Shown here: in pieces, positions 25,022 to 33,983 of the stretch
Layout: each line of letters opens with the position of its first letter
Numbering within the stretch: the first letter of the stretch is position 1
Virus record (IMG/VR): IMGVR_UViG_3300042261_002158
Location: 50,153-114,152 of that record
Direction: 5' to 3' (one strand)
Source of the DNA: a virus
Length of the DNA: 64,000 nt
Position numbers and translations under genes: made by a program
The notes under the pieces: generated by a model
Seen by the model: only the letters and a program-made list of their open reading frames with translations
Told to the model about the DNA's origin: nothing
Database searches by the model: none

Positions 25022-27058
25022 ATGCCAAAAGTAATATGCATCGAAGATAAACTAGAATTAGTTCCGACCTCTCAATATCCCTACGCCAAATGGGATTTTG
25101 AATACTTTAATCCTATCCAATCCCGTCTCATCGATATTTATGCCAGCAATAATAATGCGGCTATCGCTTCCAGTACAGCTTCTGGAAAGACCGTAAGTTC
25201 TGAAATGTTTATGGCTTATGAACTCAGCAAAGGCAAAAAAGTAGCTTATATTGCTCCTTTGAAAGCCCTTGCCAAAGAAAAAGAAATGAGTTGGACCGCA
25301 GAAAGTCATCATTTCAGCAAATACAACATTTCAATTCTAACTGGCGATTATCGTCTGACAGAGCGTAGAATTGCTGAATTGGAAAAGTCAAATATCATCA
25401 TCATGACGCCAGAAATGTTGGCGTCCAGAACTAGAAATCACAAATCAGAAAAAAGCAGTTTTCTTAGCGATATTGGCGTTGTGACCTTTGATGAATCGCA
25501 TTTGTTAACTGTTCCTAATCGAGGCGATCATATTGAGATTGCTTTGATGAAATTAGTGGAAATTAATCCAGATATTAGAATTGTCATGCTTTCTGCCACT
25601 ATGCCTAATGTGGATGAAATCTGCGAATGGGTTAGTGATTTGACTGGTCGAGATACCTATTATTTGAGATCTAATTACCGTCCTTGTAGTCTTCATATTA
25701 ATTATTGCCCTTACAGGGATGTTGGTAGTTATGATGAAAAAGAAGATATAAAAATTGAGGCTGCTTGCGATTTAGTTGATCAGTATCCTGATGATAGATT
25801 TTTGATTTTTGTACACACCAAAAACACCGGACGCAAAATGTTAAAACGTCTGGAGTATCATGGTGTAGAAGCAGAATTTCACAATGCAGATTTAAATCTT
25901 AAAGATCGATTGGCTTTAGAGGATCGATTTCGTAATGGAGGTCTAAGAGCAATTGTGGCAACTTCCACGTTGGCTTGGGGTGTAGAATTGCCTGCTCGTA
26001 GAGTTGTTATCACAGGCGTACATCGAGGTTTAGAAGAAGTCGAAAACTATGACATTATGCAAGAAGTTGGTCGAGCCGGTAGACCTCGATACGATCCAAG
26101 AGGCGATGCCTATATTTTCATTCCAAGTAGTGAAAAAGGCAGTTGGATTAGTCGTTTAAAAAAGCCTACTCCAATCAAATCGGTTCTTTTGAATTATGTA
26201 GGAACGGCTGAGAATCCTCATTATAAAACCCTTGCTTTCCATGTGGTAAGCGAAATTCATAAAGGAAATGTTACTACAAACGAAGGATTTAAGGAGTGGT
26301 TTAAGCGTAGTTTAGCTTATCATCAGGATATTGGTTTTGATAATACGGTAATTGAAAGAACTATTGATTCTTTGATTAAATGCAAAGCTATTTATGAGGA
26401 AGATGGAGAATACCGGTGTACTCCAGTTGGCATTATTGCTTCAATGTTTTATTTTTCCCCTTTTGACGTATCAACTTTGAAACGCAATTTTTCATTTCTT
26501 TTTGATAAAAAATTGGAAAATAACGATTACGCTCTTGCAATGGCATTGGGAAATATTGATTCTTATTATTTTGGCATTGTGAATCGTCAAGAACGAGAGG
26601 AAATGTCAAGTTTTGGATCATTAGTTGGCAAAATGTTTGGACAATATGCCTTTTCTGATTCAGCGATTAAGTTTGGATATGCTTACTATACGATGTTGAA
26701 AGGTATGAAGAATGTACCGGCATTTCAAGCATTACATGGCTCTTTGCTGGTAGATTTGGATCGAACAATGCAAGTAATTCAGGCAATTGATTCCATGTCT
26801 GCTAAATGGAACAAGAAAGAAGCATTGAAAACTTTAAGATTGAGATTGTTGTATGGGGTAGAAAGTCATTTGGTTTCTTTGTGTCAAATTAAAGGGATTG
26901 GTCAGGTACGAGCCAAACGTTTATATTCTGCTGGAATTAAAGGGATAAACGACTTTGCTTTTGCAGATATTGATTATTTGGCAGGAGTAATGAAGTGTAA
27001 TAGAAACTTGGTCAAAGAGTCAGTAGAGGCAGCACAGCGTATATACATGGCAGAATGA
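25022..27058 (+). CDS. Hel308/Ski2-like superfamily 2 helicase
   Basis: 678 residues from ATG 25022 (AAGAGA upstream). Motif I SSTASGKT (50-57), motif II DESH (157-160), motif III MLSATMPN, a WGVELPARRVVITG motif V and QEVGRAGRPR motif VI. After the core come a winged-helix/ratchet-like region and a C-terminal helix-hairpin-helix (IKGIGQVRAKRLYSAGI). This order is typical of archaeal/eukaryotic Hel308 helicases that act on stalled forks. A second SF2 helicase in addition to the UvsW-like one, suggesting separate roles in recombination and fork repair. Confidence 0.8.
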   Translation: MPKVICIEDKLELVPTSQYPYAKWDFEYFNPIQSRLIDIYASNNNAAIASSTASGKTVSSEMFMAYELSKGKKVAYIAPLKALAKEKEMSWTAESHHFSKYNISILTGDYRLTERRIAELEKSNIIIMTPEMLASRTRNHKSEKSSFLSDIGVVTFDESHLLTVPNRGDHIEIALMKLVEINPDIRIVMLSATMPNVDEICEWVSDLTGRDTYYLRSNYRPCSLHINYCPYRDVGSYDEKEDIKIEAACDLVDQYPDDRFLIFVHTKNTGRKMLKRLEYHGVEAEFHNADLNLKDRLALEDRFRNGGLRAIVATSTLAWGVELPARRVVITGVHRGLEEVENYDIMQEVGRAGRPRYDPRGDAYIFIPSSEKGSWISRLKKPTPIKSVLLNYVGTAENPHYKTLAFHVVSEIHKGNVTTNEGFKEWFKRSLAYHQDIGFDNTVIERTIDSLIKCKAIYEEDGEYRCTPVGIIASMFYFSPFDVSTLKRNFSFLFDKKLENNDYALAMALGNIDSYYFGIVNRQEREEMSSFGSLVGKMFGQYAFSDSAIKFGYAYYTMLKGMKNVPAFQALHGSLLVDLDRTMQVIQAIDSMSAKWNKKEALKTLRLRLLYGVESHLVSLCQIKGIGQVRAKRLYSAGIKGINDFAFADIDYLAGVMKCNRNLVKESVEAAQRIYMAE

Positions 27059-27307
27059 TCAGTCTATTGGGTATTCAATTTTCACAATGCCATTGCCATC
27101 AATTTTTTCGCCTTTCTCGTTTTCTACCCAAAATTTGATTTCTTTAACGTCTTCGATGAATTCATCTCCAAAAAAACAGGATTCGTGGGGATCAACAGGA
27201 AGATACACTTTCCGTCCTTCCATTAAGACAACCACTCGACAGATGCCTTCTTGAGGATCGTATAATTTACAATTATTACAGATTTTTTCTATTGCTTTGT
27301 TAGTCAT
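27059..27307 (-). CDS. Small Cys-containing protein
   Basis: 82 residues. CNNC near the start, a Cys in GICR and one in HESCFF make four possible metal ligands (zinc or iron-sulphur). Ends directly at the helicase stop and is divergent from the zinc-ribbon gene at 27328 with only 20 bp between starts. Confidence 0.6.
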   Translation of the reverse strand: MTNKAIEKICNNCKLYDPQEGICRVVVLMEGRKVYLPVDPHESCFFGDEFIEDVKEIKFWVENEKGEKIDGNGIVKIEYPID

Positions 27308-27327
27308 AATCTATTATAGTTAACTCC

Positions 27328-27519
27328 ATGCCAACCTATGAATATAAATGCGATGCTTGCGGACATTCTTTAGAAATTTTCCATAAAATGTCAGATCCTG
27401 ACAAGAAGAAGTGTCCCAAGTGTAAAAAGAATAAGTTAAAGAAGCAATTTTCTGCTCCTCCGGTAATCTTCTTAGGAACTGGGTGGACTCCTAAAAGCCA
27501 TCAAGGCGAAAATCTATGA
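27328..27519 (+). CDS. FmdB-type zinc ribbon protein
   Basis: 63 residues. MPTYEYKCDACG followed by CPKC gives the CxxC...CxxC ribbon and the conserved MPxYEYxCxxCG start of the FmdB family. Bacterial members are often called regulatory, but their function is poorly known. A TATAGT hexamer ends 7 nt before the ATG, so the message may have almost no leader. A second FmdB-like protein is encoded at 38134-38442. Confidence 0.75.
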   Translation: MPTYEYKCDACGHSLEIFHKMSDPDKKKCPKCKKNKLKKQFSAPPVIFLGTGWTPKSHQGENL

Positions 27520-27582
27520 CATTAAGGGAAAGGGTAGTGAGGTCAAGATCTTAAGATAAATTTAACTTTCGAGGAATAAAAA

Positions 27583-28149
27583 ATGAGTGATTTAAAGCAA
27601 GGAACAGAATATGAAGAGTTGGATTATCAAGAGTTTGTGAAACAAATGCGTAAAGAAATAGACGAAGGAGCTTGGAGGCAAATTAGCAGAGAAGAGTTTT
27701 TACAGTTGCCACAAGGAACAAGAGTTAAGTTTGACAATCTGGATAAAGGCACAGGCACAATCTGCGGAATTTCTTCTATTGCACAACCAGTTATTGGGTG
27801 TGGTTATATTATAAAACCTGATCGACCGATTGCAAATTACAAATATAGTCATATTGTATTGTTTGAGAGTCAATTTGAGGTAATGAAAGAAAGTTCGAAA
27901 AAACAAAGAATTCTGCAAGAACAAAATGCAGCAGAAGCATATCATTATGCCGCAACCGAAATTAAAGGTCGTTGGCCTGAGGCTGAACATTTTATAGCCA
28001 AAGATCCAGATTGGGCTTATTATTATGCTTTAGAAATAATTCGTGATCGTTGGCCTGAGGCAGAAGCAGCAATTTTAAAAGATCCATATGTTGCTTATGA
28101 ATATGCTGATACATTTGGTATTAAAATGAAAGTAACTTTCGAGGAATAA
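27583..28149 (+). CDS. Protein with two RWPEAE repeats
   Basis: 188 residues. N-terminal beta-rich domain (about 35-110), then two helical repeats of about 28 residues sharing ...RWPEAE..I.KDP..AY.YA. Similar short helical repeats occur in various phage and giant-virus proteins of unknown function. GAGGAA ribosome site; the next gene starts 1 nt after its stop. Confidence 0.6.
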   Translation: MSDLKQGTEYEELDYQEFVKQMRKEIDEGAWRQISREEFLQLPQGTRVKFDNLDKGTGTICGISSIAQPVIGCGYIIKPDRPIANYKYSHIVLFESQFEVMKESSKKQRILQEQNAAEAYHYAATEIKGRWPEAEHFIAKDPDWAYYYALEIIRDRWPEAEAAILKDPYVAYEYADTFGIKMKVTFEE

Positions 28150-28150
28150 T

Positions 28151-28549
28151 ATGAGTGATCCATACGCTGACCGTAATCTCCAAGATTCTGGAGAACGACA
28201 AAAATTTCAAACAGGTGCCCAGAGAGACATTCAAGAAGGTAAAGGTCGTTACGATTTGTTGCCAGCAACAGCGATTTTTGCTGTTGCTAGAGTGTTTGAA
28301 GAAGGTGCAAAAAAGTATGAAAGCAGGAATTTTGAGAAAGGCATTCCTTTGTCTCGCTATATTGATAGTGCCTTAAGACATCTTTTCAAACATTTAGAAG
28401 GACATCGAGACGAGCCACACATGGCTCAAGCTGGATGGAATATATTAGCTTATATCCATACAGCGACAATGATCGAACGAGGTTTGTTGCCAGAAGAACT
28501 GAATGATTTACCTAATCATGTGAGTGAAGGAAAGGCAACGGTGATGTGA
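28151..28549 (+). CDS. dATP/dGTP diphosphohydrolase-like protein
   Basis: 132 residues. GRYDLLPATAIFAVARVFEEGAKKY, then SALRHLFKHLEGH and LAYIHTATMIERGL match the phage family annotated as dATP/dGTP diphosphohydrolase (MazG-like all-helical, with Glu/His metal ligands). It would hydrolyse dNTPs to dNMPs, adjusting the nucleotide pool or excluding a normal nucleotide. Also encoded in this window: DHFR and a GMP reductase-family enzyme. Biochemical specificity cannot be read here. Confidence 0.7.
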   Translation: MSDPYADRNLQDSGERQKFQTGAQRDIQEGKGRYDLLPATAIFAVARVFEEGAKKYESRNFEKGIPLSRYIDSALRHLFKHLEGHRDEPHMAQAGWNILAYIHTATMIERGLLPEELNDLPNHVSEGKATVM

Positions 28550-28800
28550 TGATTGTTGGCGATTTAGTGTTAGTTCCCATCAAGAATCGATGGGATTTGA
28601 ATTGCACTGGTGAAATTCAAGAAATACACGAAGACACAGTAGATGTATTAGTGTATAATATGGGTGGTCCAGGCGATAATAAAGTTGTTACTGGAATTCC
28701 ATTCAGTCAAATTAAGATTTTGGAGGATGGTGACCCAGAAATAGACGAAATTACAAGGGATATGGCTAGAGCAAGCTTACAAAAAGGAAGAAAACTATGA
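28549..28800 (+). CDS. Small beta-barrel-like hypothetical protein
   Basis: 83 residues from the ATG overlapping the previous stop by 1 nt (TGATG). MIVGDLVLVP...TGEIQEIHEDTVDVLV looks like a small SH3/KOW-type barrel. Overlaps the next gene by 4 nt (ATGA). Confidence 0.6.
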   Translation: MIVGDLVLVPIKNRWDLNCTGEIQEIHEDTVDVLVYNMGGPGDNKVVTGIPFSQIKILEDGDPEIDEITRDMARASLQKGRKL

Positions 28801-29282
28801 ACCAAGAATGCGAAAACTCAGTACAATCCGTTATCACTATTCTGAATGATCAGAATCTTTCTGACACGACCAAAGTGGAATATTTTGGTTATTTTCTTCG
28901 TAGGTTGACTTTGAAATATATGAATTCAGATAACGCCAATAGCGTTGGTTTTAATTCAATTTATTTTCGCCCAGAAGCATTGGATGGGTTAGCAAAATTA
29001 GCCGATAAGATTTGTGGATTGATTAACCCATCTGATCCATCATCTTCTATTGCTAGTTTTTGTGATGTAGTGATAAAGATTTGTGCATGGTGGACAAATG
29101 AAAAGCTTGAGGTGAAAATCAACCTGTTAGGTGTAGTCGAGTCTGTAATGTCTATGGATTGGGGCAAATCAATAACTTCTAGTAATAGTGATCGGATTAT
29201 GGCTTCTAGACGGTCGGTTATTGTACGGGGTGCTTTGCGACATATCAGTAATTGGATTGAAAGGACAATGAAGAATGGCTAG
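28797..29282 (+). CDS. Helical hypothetical protein
   Basis: 161 residues, almost entirely helical, no motif recognised. ATGA overlap with the previous gene indicates coupled translation. Confidence 0.6.
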   Translation: MNQECENSVQSVITILNDQNLSDTTKVEYFGYFLRRLTLKYMNSDNANSVGFNSIYFRPEALDGLAKLADKICGLINPSDPSSSIASFCDVVIKICAWWTNEKLEVKINLLGVVESVMSMDWGKSITSSNSDRIMASRRSVIVRGALRHISNWIERTMKNG

Positions 29283-29451
29283 ATGCGTTTTTGAAAATCT
29301 GACCATTGAACAGGCAAAAGCACTTGCTCAATGGTTTGAAGAACAAGGAGAACAGGATTGCATTGTCTGGTTTGAAGAAAGTGATCTAAAAAGTCCTTTT
29401 GCCAATAGAATTGAACATTATGACGATGAGATCGTGGTGTGGTGTAAATAA
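29275..29451 (+). CDS. Small acidic protein
   Basis: 58 residues, MARCVFENLT... to ...EIVVWCK. It overlaps the previous gene by 8 nt (ATGGCTAG). Coding is supported by its fit into the otherwise gapless series of genes and by its balanced composition; function unknown. Confidence 0.55.
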   Translation: MARCVFENLTIEQAKALAQWFEEQGEQDCIVWFEESDLKSPFANRIEHYDDEIVVWCK

Positions 29452-29466
29452 AAACAAGGAAAGGCC

Positions 29467-29688
29467 ATGTACGCACCAATGAATACCAAAAGATATAAAC
29501 AATGCGAATTGACTCATTATGTTGATGGTGGGGTGATCGAAAAGCTTATCACTTACATTCCTTATAAATTTGCAGTTCTTAATAAAGAACTGCATGTAGA
29601 GGATCAACCTGAGATCTGGGTCGTAACATGGGTTTCTGAGTTTGAAGTAGATATGTTGCCTGATGTTAATTCTACGATCAAAAGGTAG
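29467..29688 (+). CDS. Small hypothetical protein
   Basis: 73 residues, beta-rich, with a GGAAAGG ribosome site close to the ATG. No family recognised. Confidence 0.55.
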   Translation: MYAPMNTKRYKQCELTHYVDGGVIEKLITYIPYKFAVLNKELHVEDQPEIWVVTWVSEFEVDMLPDVNSTIKR

Positions 29689-29694
29689 AGTAGT

Positions 29695-29937
29695 ATGGGC
29701 TACAACAGTTATGACGAAGGTACTGGTTATGAGGATTGCACTGGTTTTGGTGTTGGTCATTTTGCATTTTCTGTAGGTTTAATAAATGGCACAGGTAGTG
29801 GTGGCGGTAATCCTCCAACCACTAGCATATGTTGTGGAGTTAATGTAGTTGGTCAAGGTAGAGGTGCAGGGGCTGGATGTGGCGACGGATGTCTTGATGG
29901 ATATGGCGATGGGAAAGGTTGTGAAAATGAAATTTAG
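29695..29937 (+). CDS. Glycine-rich small protein
   Basis: 80 residues, about one-third glycine, with several Cys in the C-terminal half (ICCGV, AGCGDGC, GKGC). AGGTAGAG upstream. Low complexity makes the coding call less certain, but no better frame covers this stretch. Confidence 0.45.
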   Translation: MGYNSYDEGTGYEDCTGFGVGHFAFSVGLINGTGSGGGNPPTTSICCGVNVVGQGRGAGAGCGDGCLDGYGDGKGCENEI

Positions 29938-30127
29938 TCAATTAGGAATTGGACAGTGGTTTAAAACCCCACAAGATGAGGATGAAGAAATTCGTTATAT
30001 AAAAATTAGCCCTCCTGTTGAAGATAAGTGGGGCAATGTCGTTGTCGCTGTTAATCGCTGTGGATTTGCTATGTACGATGCAGATATTCCAGATGATTGC
30101 GAAGTAATTCCGGTAGAGGAAAATTAA
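29927..30127 (+). CDS. Small hypothetical protein
   Basis: 66 residues starting MKFSQLGIGQWF; overlaps the glycine-rich gene by 11 nt. Beta-rich (YIKISPP, VVVAVNRCG). A longer upstream frame exists but would overlap the previous gene heavily. Confidence 0.55.
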   Translation: MKFSQLGIGQWFKTPQDEDEEIRYIKISPPVEDKWGNVVVAVNRCGFAMYDADIPDDCEVIPVEEN

Positions 30128-30322
30128 ATGAACTCAAGCGAACCACCTAAACCATATTCATTTGATATTAGGAATGGCGATATTTACACTTTTTGGTGTG
30201 CTGAATGCGGATACGAGGATGGCGAATATATTGAAGATCGTGGGTTTGTTGATAATCCACATTCTTGTACACAATGTGGTGGTGGTCCTTTGATTAAAGC
30301 TAGGAAGAAACCAAGTGGATGA
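30128..30322 (+). CDS. Small zinc-ribbon protein (paralogue of 31932-32174)
   Basis: 64 residues. WCAECGYED and CTQCGGGP give a CxxC...CxxC ribbon. The gene at 31932-32174 has the same order (TYWCTECDYEN...CVQCGGGP), so the two are paralogues. DNA- or protein-binding adaptors of this size are common in phages; no target known. Confidence 0.65.
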   Translation: MNSSEPPKPYSFDIRNGDIYTFWCAECGYEDGEYIEDRGFVDNPHSCTQCGGGPLIKARKKPSG

Positions 30323-30548
30323 TATTGGCGATAAATTTGTCCTTAGTGCAGGAGATTATGAGGTAATCTATGAATTGGTGGATATATGGCCCAACGGAGT
30401 CAAGGTACACGAAAATGACAGTGTTCGAATCATAGATTATCCGATAGATCCTGCTACTGGTTATGGAGAAAGTGTTATTCAAGAAAAAATCGATGATGAG
30501 TGGATTACAAAAGGTTGCGGAAGGTGGACAAATGGATGCCAATCCTGA
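30315..30548 (+). CDS. Small hypothetical protein
   Basis: 77 residues from GTG 30315 with AGGAAGAA upstream, overlapping the previous gene by 8 nt. Acidic beta-rich protein; no family recognised. Confidence 0.5.
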   Translation: MDDIGDKFVLSAGDYEVIYELVDIWPNGVKVHENDSVRIIDYPIDPATGYGESVIQEKIDDEWITKGCGRWTNGCQS

Positions 30549-30822
30549 AATGACATTTGATGAATTATTACAGAAATTTAGGAATATAGAGCAAAAGTGC
30601 GATGATCAATTTCTTAAAGAAATTAAGGAAGAATTTGGTTCTTTAGAAGATTTGGCTTTTGGGATATTAGAAAGCATACTGCACGACAGATCTAAATATT
30701 CGTATCTTTGTTTCGTCATGACTGATGAAGGCGAATATGCCATAGGAAATGGCAAGGCAAATAAACTTTTAAAGAAATTAGCTGAATTTAAGAAAGAATT
30801 TAAAAAACAAAAGCATGAATGA
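30532..30822 (+). CDS. Small helical protein with MDANPE start
   Basis: 96 residues; GGAAGGT ribosome site, 17-nt overlap with the previous gene. Acidic and helical. Shares the first six residues (MDANPE) with the next gene, hinting at local duplication of the start region. Confidence 0.55.
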   Translation: MDANPEMTFDELLQKFRNIEQKCDDQFLKEIKEEFGSLEDLAFGILESILHDRSKYSYLCFVMTDEGEYAIGNGKANKLLKKLAEFKKEFKKQKHE

Positions 30823-30837
30823 TCAATAGGTGAATAA

Positions 30838-31302
30838 ATGGATGCTAATCCTGAAAATGTTGGTAAATATTATCGTTGGAAAAATGGTTTTAGGGTTAAA
30901 ATAGTCGGGATTGATGAGCATAAGTGGTACAGAGTTTGTAGTCCAAACAATGAAAGTCGTACTTGGATTACTAGTCCATTAAACATTGAGGATGCAGAAG
31001 AGATTACCGAATCAGAGGCAAAGGTTGAGTTTGTTGAAATTAAACACAATACACCACAAATTCCATTTTGTACTTGTGGCATGTGGCGAGTTGGCAAACC
31101 CAACATATCAATAAATATGGCATTAAAACAAGGAAGTTTGGCATCGGATGAAAGCTATAGAATTCAGGAAGAACTTGAAAAATTCTTTAGAAATTTGAAT
31201 ATTATTACCAGAGTAAGCAGCACTGATGACGGAATGCGTTTTGAATTTTTCGATGTAAGTGTTGGGCAAAAAGAGAGCGACGACAAGGATGTTCAAAAAT
31301 GA
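30838..31302 (+). CDS. Hypothetical protein with MDANPE start
   Basis: 154 residues. N-terminal barrel-like region (KYYRWKNGFRVKIVGID) and a C-terminal helical part. CTCG near residue 80 has a single CxC. No family recognised. Overlaps the next gene by 4 nt. Confidence 0.55.
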   Translation: MDANPENVGKYYRWKNGFRVKIVGIDEHKWYRVCSPNNESRTWITSPLNIEDAEEITESEAKVEFVEIKHNTPQIPFCTCGMWRVGKPNISINMALKQGSLASDESYRIQEELEKFFRNLNIITRVSSTDDGMRFEFFDVSVGQKESDDKDVQK

Positions 31303-31802
31303 AGTACTTTGATTATCCAGAGCATGCATCTTGGCAAAGTCATTATGTAGAACATTCTCGTGGCTGTTTCTTTTTGATTTTCAACAAACAGTTCATGGAT
31401 GAAAATCTGCCGCCTAGTTTGCTTAAATATGGAGATGAAACTTTTCAAGTTGAATTGATTCTTAGGCGTATTCCTGAGGTACGATATCTAGATGAGTTGC
31501 CTCCAGCTTACGAATTATCAAAATCTATTGTATTAGACGAAGAATATAAAGAGCATGATGCCTGGACATTGCAGCATTATTTTTATAGCGAACATTATTG
31601 TCCTTGCCATAGGGTTTGGGGTGCAGAACTCCATGGAGGATATAAGCCATTAGAAGAACATTACAACCCAGGTCCAAGAGACGATTGTGGTTCGATTTTA
31701 TTTGATGTCTCAAAAATATATTGCAGAAATCATCCCAATTTAATACTTTATAGCGAGACAATGTCTTATGTAGAATTAGAGGAAAAACTAAAAGAGGTAT
31801 AA
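31299..31802 (+). CDS. Hypothetical protein
   Basis: 167 residues with a central HYFYSEHYCPCHRVWG segment rich in His and Cys that could bind a metal. No family recognised; overlaps the following short gene by 1 nt. Confidence 0.55.
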   Translation: MKYFDYPEHASWQSHYVEHSRGCFFLIFNKQFMDENLPPSLLKYGDETFQVELILRRIPEVRYLDELPPAYELSKSIVLDEEYKEHDAWTLQHYFYSEHYCPCHRVWGAELHGGYKPLEEHYNPGPRDDCGSILFDVSKIYCRNHPNLILYSETMSYVELEEKLKEV

Positions 31803-31951
31803 TGTTACCAATGCATTTTCACGATAAAGACCGCAAATTAGAGATTTTGCGAAATATTATCAGTAATTTAGAAAAATCCAACAAAAGGTTGTTTGATGAA
31901 AACACTCTGTTGAAAAAAAGGATAAAACAAAATGAAAGAAAAGAATCCTAA
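31802..31951 (+). CDS. Short coiled-coil peptide
   Basis: 49 residues, highly charged helix (KLEILRNIISNLEKSNKRL). Its ATG shares a base with the previous stop and its end overlaps the next gene by 20 nt. Fits the gapless layout. Confidence 0.45.
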   Translation: MLPMHFHDKDRKLEILRNIISNLEKSNKRLFDENTLLKKRIKQNERKES

Positions 31952-32174
31952 AGATTCTAATGGCGAACCGATTAAGATCGGTGTCGGTGATGCATACACA
32001 TATTGGTGTACAGAGTGCGATTATGAAAATACCTTTTGGAAGGCTTGGAATAAACATGGCACAATGAAGAAGCAGGAAAAGAGCAAATATTCCCCTTTGA
32101 ATCAGCCTTGTGTTCAATGTGGTGGTGGTCCAGTAAAGTGGAAAAAATTAGGAGAAATAAATGACAATATGTGA
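31932..32174 (+). CDS. Small zinc-ribbon protein (paralogue of 30128-30322)
   Basis: 80 residues. YWCTECDYE and CVQCGGGP form a CxxC...CxxC ribbon, with a longer lysine-rich insert between the knuckles than its paralogue. Confidence 0.65.
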   Translation: MKEKNPKDSNGEPIKIGVGDAYTYWCTECDYENTFWKAWNKHGTMKKQEKSKYSPLNQPCVQCGGGPVKWKKLGEINDNM

Positions 32175-32736
32175 ACGTGTGGGGACATTTCAGACAGAGC
32201 TTTTTTGCAGATCTTTACTTAATATTAAGTCATATAAAACAGAATTTGTTGTTGATTGGGTTTCTAGTGGTCATTATTCTATAAAGTTTGATGTAGAACA
32301 AGAAATTGGACCCTTGGGCAATATCGATAATCTATATAAGGACTGTTACATTAATCTGGCTCCTGAATGGATACAGAAAACGCTAGAGCTTTATCCCACG
32401 GCAGAACTACAACCAAGGGATAAATGTTATAAGCCTTTTTATGAGGATTTTCATACAGATCGTTGCATGTTTGATTTTGGTTTTGATAGACTTTTTCAAG
32501 CATTCAAGTGTCAATTTGATGATAAAGTAATTTTGACTACATATCACTTTATATACGGAATTCCCACTGGAGAAGTTTCAGTGCTTTACATGGCATTTGA
32601 GGAATTCAAAAGATTTAAAGAATTTCTGGATAATGCAATAAAGCCCTTTTATTCAGGTGTACGGTTTGGCGAGACTGGAGTTGAAAAGATTTGGGCAGGA
32701 ACAGACTGTGAGCCACAGCAAAGGGATAAATGGTAA
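32161..32736 (+). CDS. Hypothetical protein
   Basis: 191 residues, mixed alpha/beta, no motif recognised. Overlaps the previous gene by 14 nt. Confidence 0.55.
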   Translation: MTICERVGTFQTELFCRSLLNIKSYKTEFVVDWVSSGHYSIKFDVEQEIGPLGNIDNLYKDCYINLAPEWIQKTLELYPTAELQPRDKCYKPFYEDFHTDRCMFDFGFDRLFQAFKCQFDDKVILTTYHFIYGIPTGEVSVLYMAFEEFKRFKEFLDNAIKPFYSGVRFGETGVEKIWAGTDCEPQQRDKW

Positions 32737-32740
32737 ACTT

Positions 32741-32842
32741 ATGGAAGGTTTTTTTACAAATTTTGTTACAATAATGTCAATTATTGTTTTTTATGAGCTT
32801 GTTCATTCGTTGATTTATTGGTTCATGAAAAAAAAGAATTAG
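32741..32842 (+). CDS. Single-pass small membrane protein
   Basis: 33 residues: one hydrophobic segment (NFVTIMSIIVFYELVHSLIYWF) followed by MKKKN, a typical inside-positive small membrane protein. Ribosome site weak. Small membrane proteins near phage accessory genes may affect host membrane or exclusion; nothing specific is visible. Confidence 0.4.
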   Translation: MEGFFTNFVTIMSIIVFYELVHSLIYWFMKKKN

Positions 32843-32856
32843 AAAAGGAGATAAAA

Positions 32857-33147
32857 ATGAGTGTTTTTACTGTAAAAGAAGTTTTGATTAGTGATGCTAT
32901 TTTGCGTGAAGAAGATCGTAGCCTTTATCGCAAGTTGAATGTTCAGTTGGAAGTAGAATTAGAGCCAATAAAAGACCTGAGAACACATGTACCAACAACT
33001 ATTGGTGAACATGCAAAAGAATTAGGCGATGCGATTGCCAAGGCACTTTGTGATTCAATTTTTGTTGGCAATGGAGATAAAAAAGAGATAATTATTCGTC
33101 CTGTTGAGAGTGGATTTGGTTGGTATACCATAGAGGTGAAATCATGA
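32857..33147 (+). CDS. Small hypothetical protein
   Basis: 96 residues from the ATG with AAAAGGAGAT upstream. Beta-alpha-beta layout; no family recognised. Overlaps the next gene by 4 nt. Confidence 0.6.
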   Translation: MSVFTVKEVLISDAILREEDRSLYRKLNVQLEVELEPIKDLRTHVPTTIGEHAKELGDAIAKALCDSIFVGNGDKKEIIIRPVESGFGWYTIEVKS

Positions 33148-33329
33148 GTCATACAGATGACAGAAGACAACAGGTATTTTCGGTCTGGGAAACAGTATTC
33201 CAAGATTTGGTTGAAGTGGTGGAAGAAAAATTTAAAAAAAATTACGGGCGTAATGATGAATGTTTGTGCAAAGATCAGATTGTTGAATGTGCTAAAATTG
33301 CTTCTAGATTGGTGGAGAAAATAGCATGA
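33144..33329 (+). CDS. Small helical protein
   Basis: 61 residues, helical, with a C-L-C pair (DECLCKDQ). AGAGGTG ribosome site. Overlaps the next gene by 4 nt. Confidence 0.5.
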   Translation: MSHTDDRRQQVFSVWETVFQDLVEVVEEKFKKNYGRNDECLCKDQIVECAKIASRLVEKIA

Positions 33330-33514
33330 AAAAGCCTAAAACAGTAAAATCCATGAATCAGGTTTGGAATAAGCTCATGGAATATATAGGTCAAGACAAA
33401 GAACTTGAAAAAGAAGCTGCCAAAGTATTCAACATGATGTTAGACGAACTTTTAAGTAACGATTTTTTCGGTACAGAAGGACAGAACGATCCACGAGGCG
33501 ATCATAGAGATTAG
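33326..33514 (+). CDS. Small helical protein
   Basis: 62 residues, helical and charged; ATGA overlap with the previous gene. No function inferred. Confidence 0.5.
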   Translation: MKKPKTVKSMNQVWNKLMEYIGQDKELEKEAAKVFNMMLDELLSNDFFGTEGQNDPRGDHRD

Positions 33515-33518
33515 TAAA

Positions 33519-33980
33519 ATGGATGTCAAAGGACACGAAGAAGAAAGTATTAAAGTTTTTGGCAAACCTTGGACAGAGGTTCATGTTCTTTTAGATCAAT
33601 TCTATGATAGTTTTGGCAAGAAACATAGACACAGGCTTCATCATGAAAATGGAATTGCGTTGGTAAAGCAAATGTATGGAGATGAGGCGGCAGAGGTAGC
33701 TCGTCTCCATATTCTTTCTGATTTTCGACTTGATGGTTGGAAGGATGGCGACCCATTTCCTCAGAGTGAAGCTGATTTTATTAAAATACAAGAGGCCAAA
33801 CTGCAACAGGAGATTGAGCAATTAAAGGAAGAACTCGATCAATCAAACTGTGATGTGACAGAAGCTCGTTCATTGGTGAAACATCTTTTACGAAAGATTA
33901 TTGCTTGTAAGGCAAAAGTGGATGTTGATACATATCAACGTAGTTATGCATGGCTTGGAAATGGATCTTGGCGAATGTAA
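33519..33980 (+). CDS. DUF6915-like protein with coiled-coil tail
   Basis: 153 residues. The KPWTEVHVLLDQF...HRHRLHHENGIALV...HILSDFRLDGWKDGDP pattern resembles a small phage/bacterial domain of unknown function (I believe DUF6915), rich in His that could bind metal. A coiled coil follows (about 90-125). Confidence 0.5.
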   Translation: MDVKGHEEESIKVFGKPWTEVHVLLDQFYDSFGKKHRHRLHHENGIALVKQMYGDEAAEVARLHILSDFRLDGWKDGDPFPQSEADFIKIQEAKLQQEIEQLKEELDQSNCDVTEARSLVKHLLRKIIACKAKVDVDTYQRSYAWLGNGSWRM

Positions 33981-33983
33981 TTA

